DNA of 64,000 nt, taken from Flaccisagitta enflata (taxonomy: Eukaryota; Chaetognatha; Sagittoidea; Aphragmophora). Each line of letters begins with the position of its first letter. The first letter of the stretch is position 1. The stretch is from contig OZ231126.1 in assembly GCA_965153355.1 (NCBI GenBank), positions 24,056,001 to 24,120,000 on the forward strand. Reading direction: 5' to 3'. Below the pieces are notes generated by a model. The model was not told where the DNA came from. It searched no databases and worked only from the letters and a program-made list of their open reading frames with translations. Below, piece after piece: positions 36,993 to 50,881 of this stretch. The translations under genes and the position numbers were made by a program.

Positions 36993-37085
<93 letters not shown>
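36993..37085. repeat. (CT)n microsatellite
   Basis: Marks the right end of duplication copy 2. Confidence 0.97.
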
Positions 37086-37087
<2 letters not shown>

Positions 37088-38482
37088 TTTCCTCCCTCTC
37101 CAACCACTTCTTAGTGTCCTCAATCTCCCCCTCTTTTCCTGCCATTCTCTTTCTCCAAATGTTGGAACCAATGCAAGATCTTTTTTTTCTGCTTTTGGCC
37201 TTTTGCTTGGTCCCATTTTCGGGTTCGGGGTGCACGTGTTTGGTGCCCTCTGTGTTTCTGAACATGTGCACGTGCTTCATGCTTTTCCTTCTTCTGTGCT
37301 CTCGCTCTGTGATTTTTGTGTGTTATGAAACGTGCATGTTTGGGTTATCATGGTTCAGCTTTTAGTTTTCCTCTTTCCTCTTTTTTCTTCTCCGCTTTTT
37401 CTTCTTCTTCAATCCTCCTCCTCTGCTTCTACAATCTGCTTTCACATTATTCTTTTTTTCTTTTTCTTTTTCTTTTTCTTTTTCTTTTTCTTTTTCTCTT
37501 TCTTTTTCTTTTTCTTTTTCTCCTTTTTCTTCTTCTTCTTCTACATCCACTCTCTTTTCCAAGTCTGATGCTAATGTGCCATTCGTATTTTGTCTTTTTT
37601 CAGCAAATGGACGTTTTTCTGATTTCTTTGGGCTCCATTTTCATTCGAAATCCATTACGATGTGATTTGATTTAGAAAGGAAAGAGAAAAGGACAACGAT
37701 AAATGCGAAAAGGGTCGGAAAAAGGAAAAAAGAAAGAGAGAAAGAATAAAAAAAAGTTTGAATTTAGAAATCGCAGAGAATGCAATGGGACAAAGTGAAA
37801 AGAGGAGGGGAAAAAAGAAATTCTGTTGAAAGGGGAGAAAGGGAGAATGGAATTGAAAAGGAAAAAAAAAAGAAGACAGATGAAGATTTTTTTAATCAGG
37901 GCAAGTTTCTTTTTTTTTAATACGTTCAGTCCTTTTCTCCTCTACGCCGAGTGATTATCCATTATGACTAAACCGTTGTTTTTGGCGCCGGGAAATAGGC
38001 GCAGGTTTGCATGTCATGACTGGTGTCCGCTGCGCTGATGTTTCCGAGTCTCCGCCGTAATCGTCATGATATCAGCGTTCACTGATGAAACCCGGTCTAC
38101 CAGTGCTTTCACGCTCAGGGAGAAAACATGATAATGGTGTTTTTTTTTTGCGAATAAACCACTATTAACATGATTTCTTCCTCGATCAGCGTTTGTTGTT
38201 TATTGTCTTCAATGTCGATTGTACGTGTGGTAAACCAATTTTTCTTCACTGCAACTGGTTATCATAATGCAAAGCGCTACTTTCTGTCTTCTTCAGTTAT
38301 TGTATATCCTCTTTTTTTCTTTGCCAAATTATTTTCTGTTCTTCATCTGAAAATCTAGACTTGCTCGTTAACCTGCTTTCTCACATTTGTATTCAAAATT
38401 ATCAGTAATATACATAGATGTACAGTAAAGGTTCGTTACACTGGTTTCTGAGTATCTCCTCCCACAAACGCTCCCCTTTGCT
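37086..38482. other. no gene seen
   Basis: Pyrimidine-rich to 37570 with a (CTTTTT)n run at 37455-37540, then A-rich. At 37980-37996 TTTGGCGCCGGGAAA looks like overlapping E2F-type sites, but no gene is evident beside it. Confidence 0.5.
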
Positions 38483-38775
38483 CCCTCGCCTCAGCTCAAA
38501 CTACCCTCTTCTCTACCTCATCTTGCCTCCTCCAAATTGTTAGTCCTTTCCTCCCTCGCCCCACCTCAATCCGCCCTCTTATCTACCTCATCTCACTCCC
38601 TCCAAATTGTTCGTTCTTTTCTTCACTCCCCTGCCTCAATTCATTCTACTCTTTTCTCGACCTCATCTTACCCCCTCCAAATGGTTAGTCCTTTTTTTCA
38701 CTCCCTCGCCTCACCTCAAACTACCCTCTTCTTTACCTCACCTTACCCCCTCATAACTGTTCGTCCTTTTCTTTA
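38483..38775. repeat. 70-75 bp tandem repeat, 4 units
   Basis: Units start CCCTCGCCTCA at 38483 and recur at 38553, about 38628 and 38703. Each contains TACCTCATCT and CCAAATTGTTAGTCC-like text. The open frame here follows the repeat. Confidence 0.85.
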
Positions 38776-38928
38776 CTCCGCCCCAAAGTCATTTTCTTTT
38801 TCCAATTTCAGCTTTCGTCTTCAATCAAGCTTCTTTAGTTCTTCGCAACTCGAAAGGAAAATCCTGATTAAAACTTCTTCTTTTTCTCTATCTCCTTCTT
38901 TCCTTCTTCTTCTTTCCTTCTTCTTCTT

Positions 38929-39036
38929 TCCTTCTTCTTCTTCTTCTTCTTCTTCTTCTTCTTCTTCTTCTTCTTCTTCTTCTTCTTCTTCTTCTTCTTC
39001 TTCTTCTTCTTCTTCTTCTTCTTCTTCTTCTTCTTC
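38929..39036. repeat. (TTC)n microsatellite
   Basis: About 36 units. Confidence 0.97.
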
Positions 39037-40052
39037 CTTTCTCTGCCTTTTTCTCGCTTACAAGCCGATGACACCAGTTTTTAAGCCTTTGTATACGCTC
39101 ACCCTTGTGAATAGCGGAAAGAAAAAGCGATAAGGAATCGAGACAGGGCAAGGGTTTGGGTGAAAAGGAAGAAGAGTTAAAATCGTTACCTTAAAATTGG
39201 CACCATGAAACTCAATTTTGTTTATTATTCCTCACTTGATTTAGGACATAGATTCATGATATTCATGATGTCCACAACGTTCACATTACTAAAACAAGGT
39301 CTAACTAGCCACAATGTGTGGCTGGTGATTCGGCATGCGAATGTGTTATAAGCAGACTGACAAAGACATGGATTGACGGATATGACCTTAGATGTGATTT
39401 AGTCAAAAAAGAAAAAAAAACTATGACGAAAGAAAAAAGTCAGTAAACAAATAGGAAACGGGCGAAAACAGCAAACTGCATCTCAAGAAAGGTTAAAAAC
39501 AGCTATCACAGATTGTATTGATTTGTTGTGTAAATGGTACAAGAATGAACATACATCTTCTTCAAAACGAACGCTTTATGGAGAGTGAGAAGCCTTTTGA
39601 TCACATCAATAGCGCTGGTCGCGCATTGATCTCGAAGACAGTGTTGGTATGTGAGCCTCGCTACAGCTTTTTGTCATAACGTTGGCATCGTCGTTGTTGT
39701 GGGTACGTTGATCTGGTTGCCGATGTTAGCCCGTTTCTCCAGTTGGTGTTGTTCATGTGCTGGCGTGTTTGCCTTACTAGAACTGTTGTTGGTGCGTTGG
39801 CAGTGAGGTTGGAAATGGTTCGGCGCCTTTTCTCCTTTTTCTTGTCTCAACGGCGTTGGTTTTCTGTCTGTGACGGAGGCGTCGATGGCGACTCAAAGTC
39901 TGAGAGCAAAAAAAGAAAAAGGAAAAAGAAAAAGAGAGAAACTCTAAAAGGAAAAAAAGAAAGAGAAAAAAGAAAAAAAAAAGTCGAGAAACTCGAGAAA
40001 CTCAACATAAGTTGATGACTTTCTTCTGGAGCAAAACATTGGGAAAGACACA
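39037..40052. other. no gene seen
   Basis: Unique sequence with short frames, A-rich near 39900-40000; nothing recognisable. Confidence 0.55.
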
Positions 40053-40056
40053 GAGA

Positions 40057-40099
<43 letters not shown>
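40053..40099. repeat. (GA)n microsatellite
   Basis: About 23 units with one interruption. Confidence 0.95.
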
Positions 40100-40102
<3 letters not shown>

Positions 40103-40327
40103 TTCGAGTTTCTAGATTTGCTAAAAGATAGCACAAATCTAAGTTTTGTAGTATGGATAGTTTTCAAACAAAATGGAGTATTGTTCATCACAGCTGCATT
40201 ACAAAAACAGGATAGACAGAACCAACCAGAGTAAATGAACTTTTCAAAACCAATGAGACTTGCAATGAAAGCATAAATGTTAAAGAAAGGAAGAGTGACA
40301 AAGAGATGAAGAGACCGAAGATACGGA

Positions 40328-40398
40328 GAGACAGACAGATAGACAGATAGACAGATAGACAGATAGACAGATAGACAGATCGACAGATAGACAGATAC
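40328..40398. repeat. (GACAGATA)n microsatellite
   Basis: About nine alternating GACA and GATA units. Confidence 0.95.
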
Positions 40399-40600
40399 AT
40401 ATCGTTGGAAAGATGAGGGAAATGTTTGAAAAGGAGGAAAAGTCTTAAAAGAGGAGGAGTAAAGCGTGAAAATAAAAAGTGTTTATGGTGAAAAGAAACT
40501 CAAAAGAGTCACAAAAATCGTAAAACATTTTTTCTCTTTTCTGTTCTCGTCTGACAATTGTCAAAAGAAGTCGACAACCGCCTACTTATCTCTAACTCTC

Positions 40601-41170
<570 letters not shown>

Positions 41171-42266
41171 TTCTCTTGCTCTTGTCTTTGTAAATTTATT
41201 TCCGTTCAACTTCCTCACCAAAATGGTGGAAATCTTTTTCAGAGCTCAATGTTTTTTCAATCTGTTCTTGACTGGTGTCACGCTTAGCCGACCTTGGACG
41301 GGATGAAATTCACAAATTTTACATGTTTGAAAATTGAACAAAACCATGCATCATCACGTAGCTTACCAATTTTTACATATGAATCCATTCTTGGATTTTC
41401 TTAAGTAAGCTCATTTTTCATGCAAATTAGGCTTAAATAGATATTGTTGGATATTTTATTACTAGAAAATTTAGCAAAATACAATAAAGAAATCAATATG
41501 ACAGTTAAATTCTTATTGATAACGTTCAAGCAAACATGTGTGATCATGTTTCTGAAATTTTTTTGAATTCTTTTAGTTTTATAAAAAAATCTCTATAAGT
41601 ACCATTTCTGGCTGGGTGGACTGTTGTTAGGAAAAAAATTTTTACCAAGCTCTGTTTCATGCCAGTGACGAGGAATCTTAAAAGGAAGTTTCATGCAGAA
41701 ATTCAACCAGATTGGACAATTATTTTAGAAGTTATGCAATTTTTTCATTTTTTCATCTGGTAGGCTGGTTGGTCTGGTTGGACTGCTCGACATTCTTTAG
41801 GTCGCATCAGATTTTAGGCGAAGGAGCCTCTTGATCCAGATACCAACCATGCAAAATTTCATTGGGCTAGCTCAAATAGTTCCTGAGATAAGCAAATTTG
41901 AATTTTGAGAAATTTTACCAAACTAAAACTTAAAAGCATCGCGCATTTGTGTGAGAAGTGCTGTGTGGAAACAAAGAATTAACTACGAGGCTTGGTCGGC
42001 GAGCATTACAATTCAATTCTTATTTTTGTAGTGATCAACTTTGGAATTTCACTGTGACCAAACGTGAAATGAAATACATGTGTTTCTCTGGGTATCTAGT
42101 CTACGCGAGTACAATTGTTATCAATTATCTTTCGAGATGGATTGCAAGTAAGCCAAAAATCCTACATAGAGTAGTAAAAACAGAATGGATAAAGGCAAGA
42201 TTACAAGGTACTGTTTTCAAATTTGGTGATGTCTTTTGTTTTACTGACTTTCTAAGCGGGTTTTTA
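41171..42266. other. no gene seen, AT-rich
   Basis: AT-rich unique sequence. It resembles the interior of the window's MITEs in composition, but I could not find terminal inverted repeats. Confidence 0.5.
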
Positions 42267-42335
42267 TTTAGGGTTAGGGGTAGGGTTAAGGTTAAGGTTG
42301 GGGTTGGGGGTGGTTTTAGGGTTAGGGTTAGGGTC
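42267..42335 (+). repeat. interstitial telomere-like TTAGGG tract
   Basis: Degenerate tract of GGGTTA, with TTTAGGGTTAGGGTTAGGGT best preserved at its right end (42315-42334). Variants include GGGTTAAGG and GGGTTGGGGG. Confidence 0.9.
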
Positions 42336-43449
42336 AGAGCTAGCGTTAAGGCAAGGTGAGAGCTGTGTTAAATACATTTCAACCCGAATCTACTCAAATT
42401 AAAGCTTCGTCCAAACGGGAAAACCTGATAGAAACAAAAGATCAGTATCGTCTTCAAAATTTTTTTCCAGATTACAATAACAGTGTGATAATAAAGTGCA
42501 AGGGAAATCCACTTTTGTTGTTGGAAGCTTGAAAGCTGCAAACCAGATAAGAAACGGATCGGTTTAGATTGTGGACTAAAACAATGAAAGATGATATCAG
42601 AGTTTCTTGAAAAAGATCCTCCTCCCGTCATCCAGCTCCGAACAGCCAACTTGTCGAGAGTTGAAGGCGCACGGAAGGCATGGCAACACGGACACCATCA
42701 TGAGCGGCACCGAGAAGTTAAGAGTTGAAATTATAAGTGCAAGTACAGAATTTGACCTTCTTTCCCATCATGAAGATGATTTTTTCATCACTTATGTTAC
42801 TTTGCCGTGGCATAGTATGAATCATAGTGTGACACAAGTGTGACAGCTACAACAAGGAGCACCTCTGAATTGTAACGCATAAGGAAAATGTTCATTTCTC
42901 TAGATTGAAATGGAAAAAATCCTTGAAAATCGGAGGATAGGTCCTTCAACTAGTCCTTAATGCAATGAAAAAAGAAAAAGTGCTTAATGTTTGATTAAAG
43001 ATAGGCCTACAAAAAAAACGTCTACCTAACTCATTTCTTGTAAAAAATGACAGAAAAATTAAGGGGAAGAGTATTATAATTCAAATTCATTTTTTGTCAT
43101 CTTGCAGGTGAAATATTGAATTCAAACTTTCTAGACATATCAATGGATTGATAGTGATTGCTTACAAGCTATTGGATGACCCCGTTGACATTTTTTGATT
43201 GGTTAAACTTGCATTTTGCTTGCAGGGACAAAATCGGGACAGGCCAAAATAGACCCTTCTACCCCTGTTTTGGACCCCATAGGGGCAGCCGGTGTGGCAA
43301 AAAATGGTTTGGTATGGCACACCAGATAGTTAGGTATGTCACCCAACCTTTATGACCTTATGCAATTAAGCAAAAGAAGCGATGACACCTCTTCAATGGT
43401 GGAGAGTCAGGGTTTTTCGCGCGCATGACGAAACTCGGAATTAACCTCG
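42336..43449. other. no gene seen
   Basis: AT-rich unique sequence. A short, more GC-rich piece at 42620-42715 has no recognised product. Confidence 0.5.
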
Positions 43450-43638
43450 TTTTAGTCACGGACACGTGACTCTACATGCTGCTGTGTCCGTTGGTCTGTC
43501 AGTCCATCGATCCGTCGATCCGTTGGTTGTTGAAATGCGAACGTTTTTTTTAGTTTTGTATCAATGTCCCTGCCCAACCATCTGCGATTGTGTTTACATT
43601 ACTGCCTCTGCCCAACCAACCTCCGTGTATCTCGCCTT
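43450..43638 (-). mobile_element. S-family short repeat, copy S3
   Basis: Terminal hairpin AGTCACG/CGTGACT and T4 on the + strand, tetranucleotide-like text, CTGCCCAACC and a decayed 5' block (GTGTATCTCGCC). Diverged at its 5' half. Confidence 0.75.
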
Positions 43639-43884
43639 CTTTTTTTTTTTTTTTTTTGTTTTTTTTTACTCAAACTCCACATGCTTTACTGTTATGTTTA
43701 GTAGTTTACTCTATTTCACTTTCCACTTCTTTCTTCTTATTTCGTCGTGTTCCCCTCACCAATTTATTGTATTTTCGCAACTCTTTTTTTTTGTTACGTC
43801 AATCCATTTTTCAAAATGAGTTTGTGTAACGAATAATCTAGTTTGAATTTTTTTCTTAAATTCTTTCTTTCTTTTTTATTATTC

Positions 43885-43898
43885 TTTCTTTTTTTTTT

Positions 43899-43946
<48 letters not shown>

Positions 43947-44045
43947 TGTTTGTTTGTTTGTTTGTTTGTTTGTTTGTTTCTTTCTTTCTTTCTTTCTTTC
44001 TTTCTTTCCTTCTTTCTTTCTTTCTTTCTTTCTCCCTTTCTCTAT
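43885..44045. repeat. (TTTC)n with (TTTG)n core
   Basis: TTTC units flank about seven TTTG units (43947-43978). Confidence 0.95.
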
Positions 44046-44525
44046 TCATTTCTTTCTTTCCCTTCTTGTTTTCTTCCTCCATACGTTGATATTCCCATTT
44101 AACTCCCTTGATCTTTTTAACTCATTATTCTTTATCTTCATTTGCTTAGTCCCACGATATTTTCCACACTATCTTCATTTACATACATACACTCATCTTC
44201 TCTCCCCTGAGCCCAGCGCCATCTCCCCATATCCCACCCTCGTATATACATGAATCTAGATCCTGTAAAGTTTTTGCGAGTTAAACAGAGAAATGAGGAA
44301 AAAATGAGTTTTGTGTCCTTGGTTCTGATATGCTGGGAAATTTCCGTTTATATCTTCGACCTTGATGAAGAAGGGAAAATGAAACTCGGACGTTCTTCCG
44401 GAGAATCTCCATCGTCCAGTTGAGAGCGTCAGGCTGATTACTGCTTTTACTTTGGGCGTGGTTCCAGTGATGATGACAACCGCGTTCATAACCATTGATC
44501 GCGTTTACAACGTGAACACATATTT
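44046..44525. other. no gene seen
   Basis: Unique sequence with short frames only. Confidence 0.55.
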
Positions 44526-44713
44526 AACAAGGGCCAACACCTTTAAGTCGCGTGCTGCCGTCAAGACTAAAAGACAAAATATGAAATGACTTAAAATGAC
44601 TCAAAACGACGTAAAATGGCGAAAAAAAGCTAAGTGTTACAGACCGACGGACTGACAGACCGCCTGACAGACGGACAGAGTGGGTCATAGAGTCGCATGC
44701 ATGCGACTAAAAA
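44526..44713 (+). mobile_element. S-family short repeat, copy S4
   Basis: AACAAGGGCCAACACC, AGTCGCGTGCTG, a GACGGACTGACAGACC-type run, and the perfect palindromic terminus AGTCGCATG/CATGCGACT with A5. Confidence 0.85.
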
Positions 44714-45439
44714 TTGTTATGGTCCCACGAGAAAGTGAGCAAAGTGAGTAAGCAAGCGTGTGAAGGAAGTGAGCAAGCAAGCGAACTAAGCATACCAAAG
44801 CGTGAAATTGTAAAGCGAGTGAGCAAAATGTGCAGAGTGAAGGATGCGAGCGAACGAAAGTAGCGAGCGACTGAATGCCCAATTTGAAATGTGATTGTCT
44901 TTGACTAGAAACGCGCCCTTCCTCTTTGCCAACTTCATCGTCCAGTTGGAGTATAGAAATAAATTACCGACTCGTTCCATGCGTATTCCATATCTCCATT
45001 ACCCTGCGAGGAAAATTAAGACACAAATTCCATTTTGTCCTTAATGAATCGGCGTGTGTTTGTGACTGATATATAAGTCACCGGACAGTAGCGATGTGTT
45101 TTTTTTTCTAGACTGCTTCTTTCTAGCTATTTCCTTGACAAATTAAACCCAAAGCTTTCACTTCCTTTAATCCTGCAACAAGAATGATTTTTCTCTCACA
45201 AAACGTATCACATGTGCCTTGCAACCCTTGCTGCATTCGCTTGTAACTTGTACCTCATACTACCCTGATCTTTTTCATCGTTCCTACTTACCCTAATCTA
45301 ACCAACCATACTTCCCATCATTTTCACCATCCCACATCTTAACTCCCTACTTTCCCTACCTTCCACCACTCGACCTTTGAGCGGCTCAACTTTCTTTCTT
45401 GCCCAAAGGCAGATTTTTCCATTTACCTTTCGCATTCTC
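44714..45439. other. no gene seen
   Basis: AGCGAGTGAGCAAG-like imperfect repetition at 44730-44880, then unique sequence. A TATATAA at about 45069 has no associated frame. Confidence 0.5.
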
Positions 45440-45658
45440 CATCTCTGGCAGCAGCGACAGAAAGCAGCGGACAGCTGCAGCAAACAAGACGAGAATCAAC
45501 ATCAGCTGCCGCGACAGCAGCGAACTCCATCAGCAGCAGCCAACAACAACGACGGCGACAACAACAACAACTCTCGGGCCGGTGAAGGAGTGGCAGCGGC
45601 GGCAGAGGCGACAGCTGCGGCAGTAACAGCAGCAGCGGCCGCAGCGGCGGCAGGCTGA
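45440..45658. repeat. CAG/CAA/GCGG-rich low-complexity tract
   Basis: Trinucleotide-biased sequence that reads as Gln, Asn and Ala runs in a frame ending at 45656-45658. An exon of a Gln/Ala-rich protein is possible, but no splice context or domain supports it. Confidence 0.5.
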
Positions 45659-45756
45659 GAAAAAGCGGCAAAGACCGCCGGAGTCGCGGAGGAAGAATCA
45701 CAATGAACGAATGTTCGCCCATAAATTCATTAGAAAAGGAAATGGTGAGAATCAGC

Positions 45757-45935
45757 GGGTGTCCAGGTGGTCGACAATGGAACCAAGGGAAAGTGGTGGT
45801 GTCAGGGAGGTTGGTTGGTGAGGATGGTTGATGGGGATGGTTGGTGTCCCGTTGGTCGACAATGTAGCCAAGTGAGGATGGTTGATGTCGATGATCTGTT
45901 GGAATGGTTGGTGTTCAAGTGGTGGACAGTGCTGC
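45757..45935. repeat. imperfect 70-85 bp tandem repeat
   Basis: GTGGTCGACAATGGAACCAAG and GTTGGTCGACAATGTAGCCAAG start two units; a third starts GTGGTGGACAGTG. GGATGGTTGATG recurs within them. Confidence 0.75.
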
Positions 45936-46590
45936 TTCCCAGTTTAACTTATTCGGATTTAGTTGGCATAATGGTTTTAGATGTATCCTGTCCAAGTGGA
46001 ATGCGTTGTAAATTGTTGGATTATGGCAGTTCTAAGAACGGTTTATAAGGATACAAATGGAAATCAAAAATGTCCTGATGGCTTAGCACAGTTGAAATAA
46101 GAATGAAATAAGATGTTGCTAAGGTAGTGCTGTTGGAATCGTATGAGGGGAGGGACATCTTCGTGGGGGTAGACATCATGAGATGACCAAAAAAATCCGT
46201 AGTTAACTGGGAGGGAGTGGCATCAATTACTCGGAGTTGTAAGGTGACCGTGGATTGGAATGGTAGTAGGTTTGTTTGCTTGTTCCTTGAGTTAAGTGGC
46301 ATGCAAATGCAACTTCAATCTCACGCTGTTCTGTCACCTTGTGTTGTATCAGGAAGTGATGCACACAAGCACACTTGGTAACATCCTAACTAAAGTAAAA
46401 AAGAGAGATAACGATCACGAAAACATATACAAACACTCAGCAACTCGCACAAATCATGATCAATTCTTTTCTCTCAGCAGCCAAATGGTTTTGTCACAAA
46501 AACATAACAAGGCTCCGCGAAGAAATCCTGATAGAGAGTGAGATATTTCCGGCATAAATCATGTAAACAACTTTTTCCTCAAGAATTGCA
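45936..46590. other. no gene seen
   Basis: Unique sequence with short frames only. Confidence 0.55.
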
Positions 46591-46632
46591 TCACGTGACG
46601 TCACGTGACCTCAGAAGGAAAATGTGACGTCA
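46591..46632. promoter_or_regulatory. CRE/E-box palindrome cluster
   Basis: TCACGTGACGTCACGTGA (46591-46608) is a perfect 18 bp palindrome holding one CRE (TGACGTCA) and two CACGTG boxes. A second TGACGTCA lies at 46625-46632. No gene start is evident nearby. Confidence 0.4.
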
Positions 46633-46696
46633 TCAATTTTTCATCAAAAGAGGTTATGCTATGTATGAAAGTGAGGGCAAGATTCCGAGAGGATGT

Positions 46697-46839
<143 letters not shown>

Positions 46840-46972
46840 GAAGAAACTGAAAGACAAAGAATGAACGGCAGACCGACAAACAATAAGTCATGCGAAGGAC
46901 AGAAAAAGATGAAACGAGAAAGATGAAAATATGGAGTCAGGTTTTCAAAGTGGTACAGCAAATTTACGAAAA

Positions 46973-47255
46973 AACAAGTGACGCGGGGTCACAATACCGT
47001 TGCGGACGGGTGGGCAGGGGCATCAACCCTCATCCACACCCCAACGCACCTCCAACACTCAAACGTGCACAAAAAGTATCGAAAACGCCCGTTTTCAACT
47101 CGATCACCATGACAGACGAACGGATGGACGGACGGACGGACGGACGGACGGACGGACGGACGGACGGGCGGACGGACGGACGGGCGGACGGACGGACGGA
47201 CGGGCGGACGGACGAATAAAGCCTCTTATAGAGTTGCGTGTTCGCAATTAAAAAA
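46973..47255 (+). mobile_element. S-family short repeat, copy S5
   Basis: Decayed 5' block AACAAGTGACGCGGGG, CGTTGCGGACGGGTGGGC, an expanded GGAC array (47126-47215), then hairpin AGTTGCG/CGCAATT (one G-T wobble) and A6. Longest copy because of the tetranucleotide expansion. Confidence 0.9.
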
Positions 47256-47453
47256 TATGGCCGAATACACGGCTACCCCTGTCGCGCGCAGATGGGCAGG
47301 GGCAATACTTAAGTTACTGGAGCCATGGAGCGTTTGGTCGAGAGAAGAGGCCAGAGAGCTCTAAAACATGAAAAAAACAGGACCAACTGACCGACGGACG
47401 GACGGATGGACGGACATAGCGGGGTGTATAGTCGCATAGTACGCAACTAAAAA
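47254..47453 (+). mobile_element. S-family short repeat, copy S6
   Basis: Directly abuts S5 in the same orientation. ATGGCCGAATACACGGC, GTCGCGCGCAGATGGGC, short tetranucleotide run, hairpin AGTCGC/GCAACT with one mismatch, A5. Confidence 0.9.
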
Positions 47454-48401
<948 letters not shown>

Positions 48402-48639
48402 TTCTTTTGCCCTGAAAAATTTGTGGAACGGAAAAATGGAGCAAATGAAATGGTGCAAGAAACAGAAGTCGAAAAATTTTTGAGGGTGAGAAGAGTAAAG
48501 ATGAAAAAGAAAGGATACGATGGGTGCTAAAGAGCTGGCTGGAGTTGATTTCTCTTTACTAACGGTTGCGATATAGGAGGAGATCTGATTATTCTATTTC
48601 CCCCTTTTCTTATTCAATATTTTTTCTGTTCTTTAAAAT

Positions 48640-48822
48640 AACAAGGCCGGATACACGGCCACCAGTTGCGGATGGGTGGGCAGGGGCGGATATTTGCGTT
48701 TTCCCACTTTTCAACTCGCGCTGACGGACGGACGGACGGACGGACGGACGGACGGACGGACGGACGGACGGAAGGACGGACGGACAAAGCCTCTTATAGA
48801 GTTGCGTGTCCGCAACTGAAAA
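48640..48822 (+). mobile_element. S-family short repeat, copy S7
   Basis: AACAAGGCCGGATACACGGC, AGTTGCGGATGGGTGGGC, (GGAC)n at 48724-48785, hairpin AGTTGCG/CGCAACT, then GAAAA. Confidence 0.93.
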
Positions 48823-49627
48823 GAGCAAAAAAGAGATCACAGCCCAACTCACAGCCAAGATTTGAAATTGAAATTCTTCTCCCAGGTCAAATGAGTAATT
48901 CAAAGATTATAAAAGGAAGCACTTGGCTCTTTGATCGAAAGCCTGGAAGAGGTGACGGGACAGCAATGTGGGTATCACTTCGATTTGCATATTGTATAGA
49001 TTGCAAAATATTAAAAATGAAAGGAGACGTTAAAGCTGAATAAGGTAACTGTTTGAATGACAAGCTTGCTGTGCGTGTGCGTTTTTGTACATCAACATTG
49101 AGTCATTCAAAAAGTTTTGTGAAAACGATAACTCTTCAGCAAAAGACATTTTTCAATTCCGTCTTTTTCTGAACGTTGAAACAAATTTGATAAAAAAGAA
49201 CTTAACTTTACAACTCGGTCCCGTTGTCGGTTGCCCACATTGCTGGATATCCGATACTATTTAAAGCGTTCCCGTGCCGTCGGACTAGTCTGGCGTCAGT
49301 TGTGGGTAACGTATCTCCCAATTCCACTGCCTGACGATGAAGTACTTGTGTAACTATCGGGGTACAGCCTCATACGGTGCAAGTGGAGATCTTGGATCAG
49401 AACAATCAGAAAGTAAAGCAAATTGAAATGACGCTTACAACAGAAGCCTTTACTTTTCCACTTGACGCTTGGCAGAGCCAGAGGCATCGGGACGTGCGCC
49501 AATAGTCATTTGTCGGTCTGCAATTGTCATTTTGCCATTTATCAACGCGTGACGCAATTTGGTGCGTTTGTTGTCGGATGCGCAAACGCCAACCGGCCGA
49601 GTTTGTCATTTCGCAAAGAGAGAGAGA

Positions 49628-49669
<42 letters not shown>

Positions 49670-50561
49670 GCTTGTGCGATTGCGTAGAAGCAAAGAAACG
49701 GGGCGACAATCGAAGCAGCTTTTTCCATTCTCTCGATTACCTTGATCTAGATTTTTCCGATTCCATGACTTTTCCCACTCCTGCTCTGTTTTTTCTTTCT
49801 TTCTTTTCTTCTTTCTTTTATTCATCTATTTGCAATTTTTTCTGTCTCTTTCTGTGTTCCTTTTTTTGTTCCATCCACCGTATCAATCCATACAAGATTT
49901 GTTATACCGTTAACCCTTCCTGATGTTCTTTTTTTTTTCTTTTTGTTCAAGCGGTCCCCACTGACTGGCCCACAGATGGCGACAAAATGCCTCGATTATA
50001 ACTGTGTCAATGTAGGCAATGAGGAAAAGGAAAAGACAAAAAAGACAATAAAATCAAAGACAAAACAATGTTGTACCTCAGCCGAGGCTTTGGACTCGCA
50101 GGAGAAAGGGTAAAACAAAATATTACCCTTAATTCTGGCCGGTTTAGGCCCCATCACCGTTTCCCAAAGTACAACAAATAAATTGAGACAAAAATACAAA
50201 AACATAAAAATATGAAAGAAGATAGGTGAAGGAGACAGCAGCTTAGCAAGAGCAGAAATGAAAACTAAAGAGTGAAGGACTGAAGAGGAAGAGGAAAGGT
50301 TTGGTCAAAGAGAAAGAGTGGTCAAGAAAAGCCTGGTCAGAATGACAGAGGTCCTAAATTAGGAGAGGCAGAGGTTATGAAATGAAATGGAAAAAAACAT
50401 AAGGTAGTGAAATATGACAGAGGTCTTAGAGTGGTTATGAAATGAAATAAAAACCTAAGGTGGTAAAACATGAGGATTGGAATGCGCAAATCTATAAATA
50501 GTTCAAAGAGATTGTACAGATTACATAGATTACAAAAATAGTTCACATATTTTATTAAAAC
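48823..50561. other. no gene seen
   Basis: Unique sequence. A short (GA)n array lies at 49616-49666 and two imperfect 70 bp repeats (GACAGAGGTC...TTATGAAATGAAAT) at 50345-50475. Confidence 0.5.
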
Positions 50562-50836
50562 AAAGATTGAGCCTGCTATATGAATAGACCAGGCCCAAAT
50601 TTCACCAAAAATACAATTTCTTATACATTTTTTACATATATATATAAATATATAAAGATTGAGCCTGCTATATGAATAGACCAGGCCCAAATTTCATCAA
50701 TTACAATTTTTTATACATTTTTTACATATATATATAAATATATACAAAGATTGAGCCTGCTATATGAATAGACCAGGCCCAAATTTCCCCAAAATTACAA
50801 TTTTTTTTTTTTTTTACATTTTTTACATATATAGAC
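50562..50836. repeat. 92 bp tandem repeat, 3 units
   Basis: Units start AAAGATTGAGCCTGCTATAT at 50562, 50654 and 50746. Each ends in TACATATATATATAAATAT-like sequence. Very similar to one another. Confidence 0.95.
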
Positions 50837-50881
50837 ACAATCGTAGCAATTACCCGTCCATCTGTCTGTTTGGCTTGGATC

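Noticed and set aside
37977-37996. E2F-like dyad as promoter
   Set aside because: A single site without a gene start nearby is not enough.
38537-39133. 198-codon frame
   Set aside because: Covers a 70-75 bp tandem repeat and a (TTC)n array, so it is open by repetition.
42620-42720. 5S rRNA-like text (CCGAGAAGTTAAGAG)
   Set aside because: Only a short resemblance; the rest of the 5S sequence and fold is absent.
45377-45658. Gln/Asn/Ala-rich 93-codon frame as a host exon
   Set aside because: Trinucleotide low-complexity DNA explains it; no splice sites or homologous domain.
49255-49305. TATTTAAA followed by TCAGT as a core promoter
   Set aside because: Spacing of about 40 bp is too long for a TATA-initiator pair, and no transcript or frame follows.
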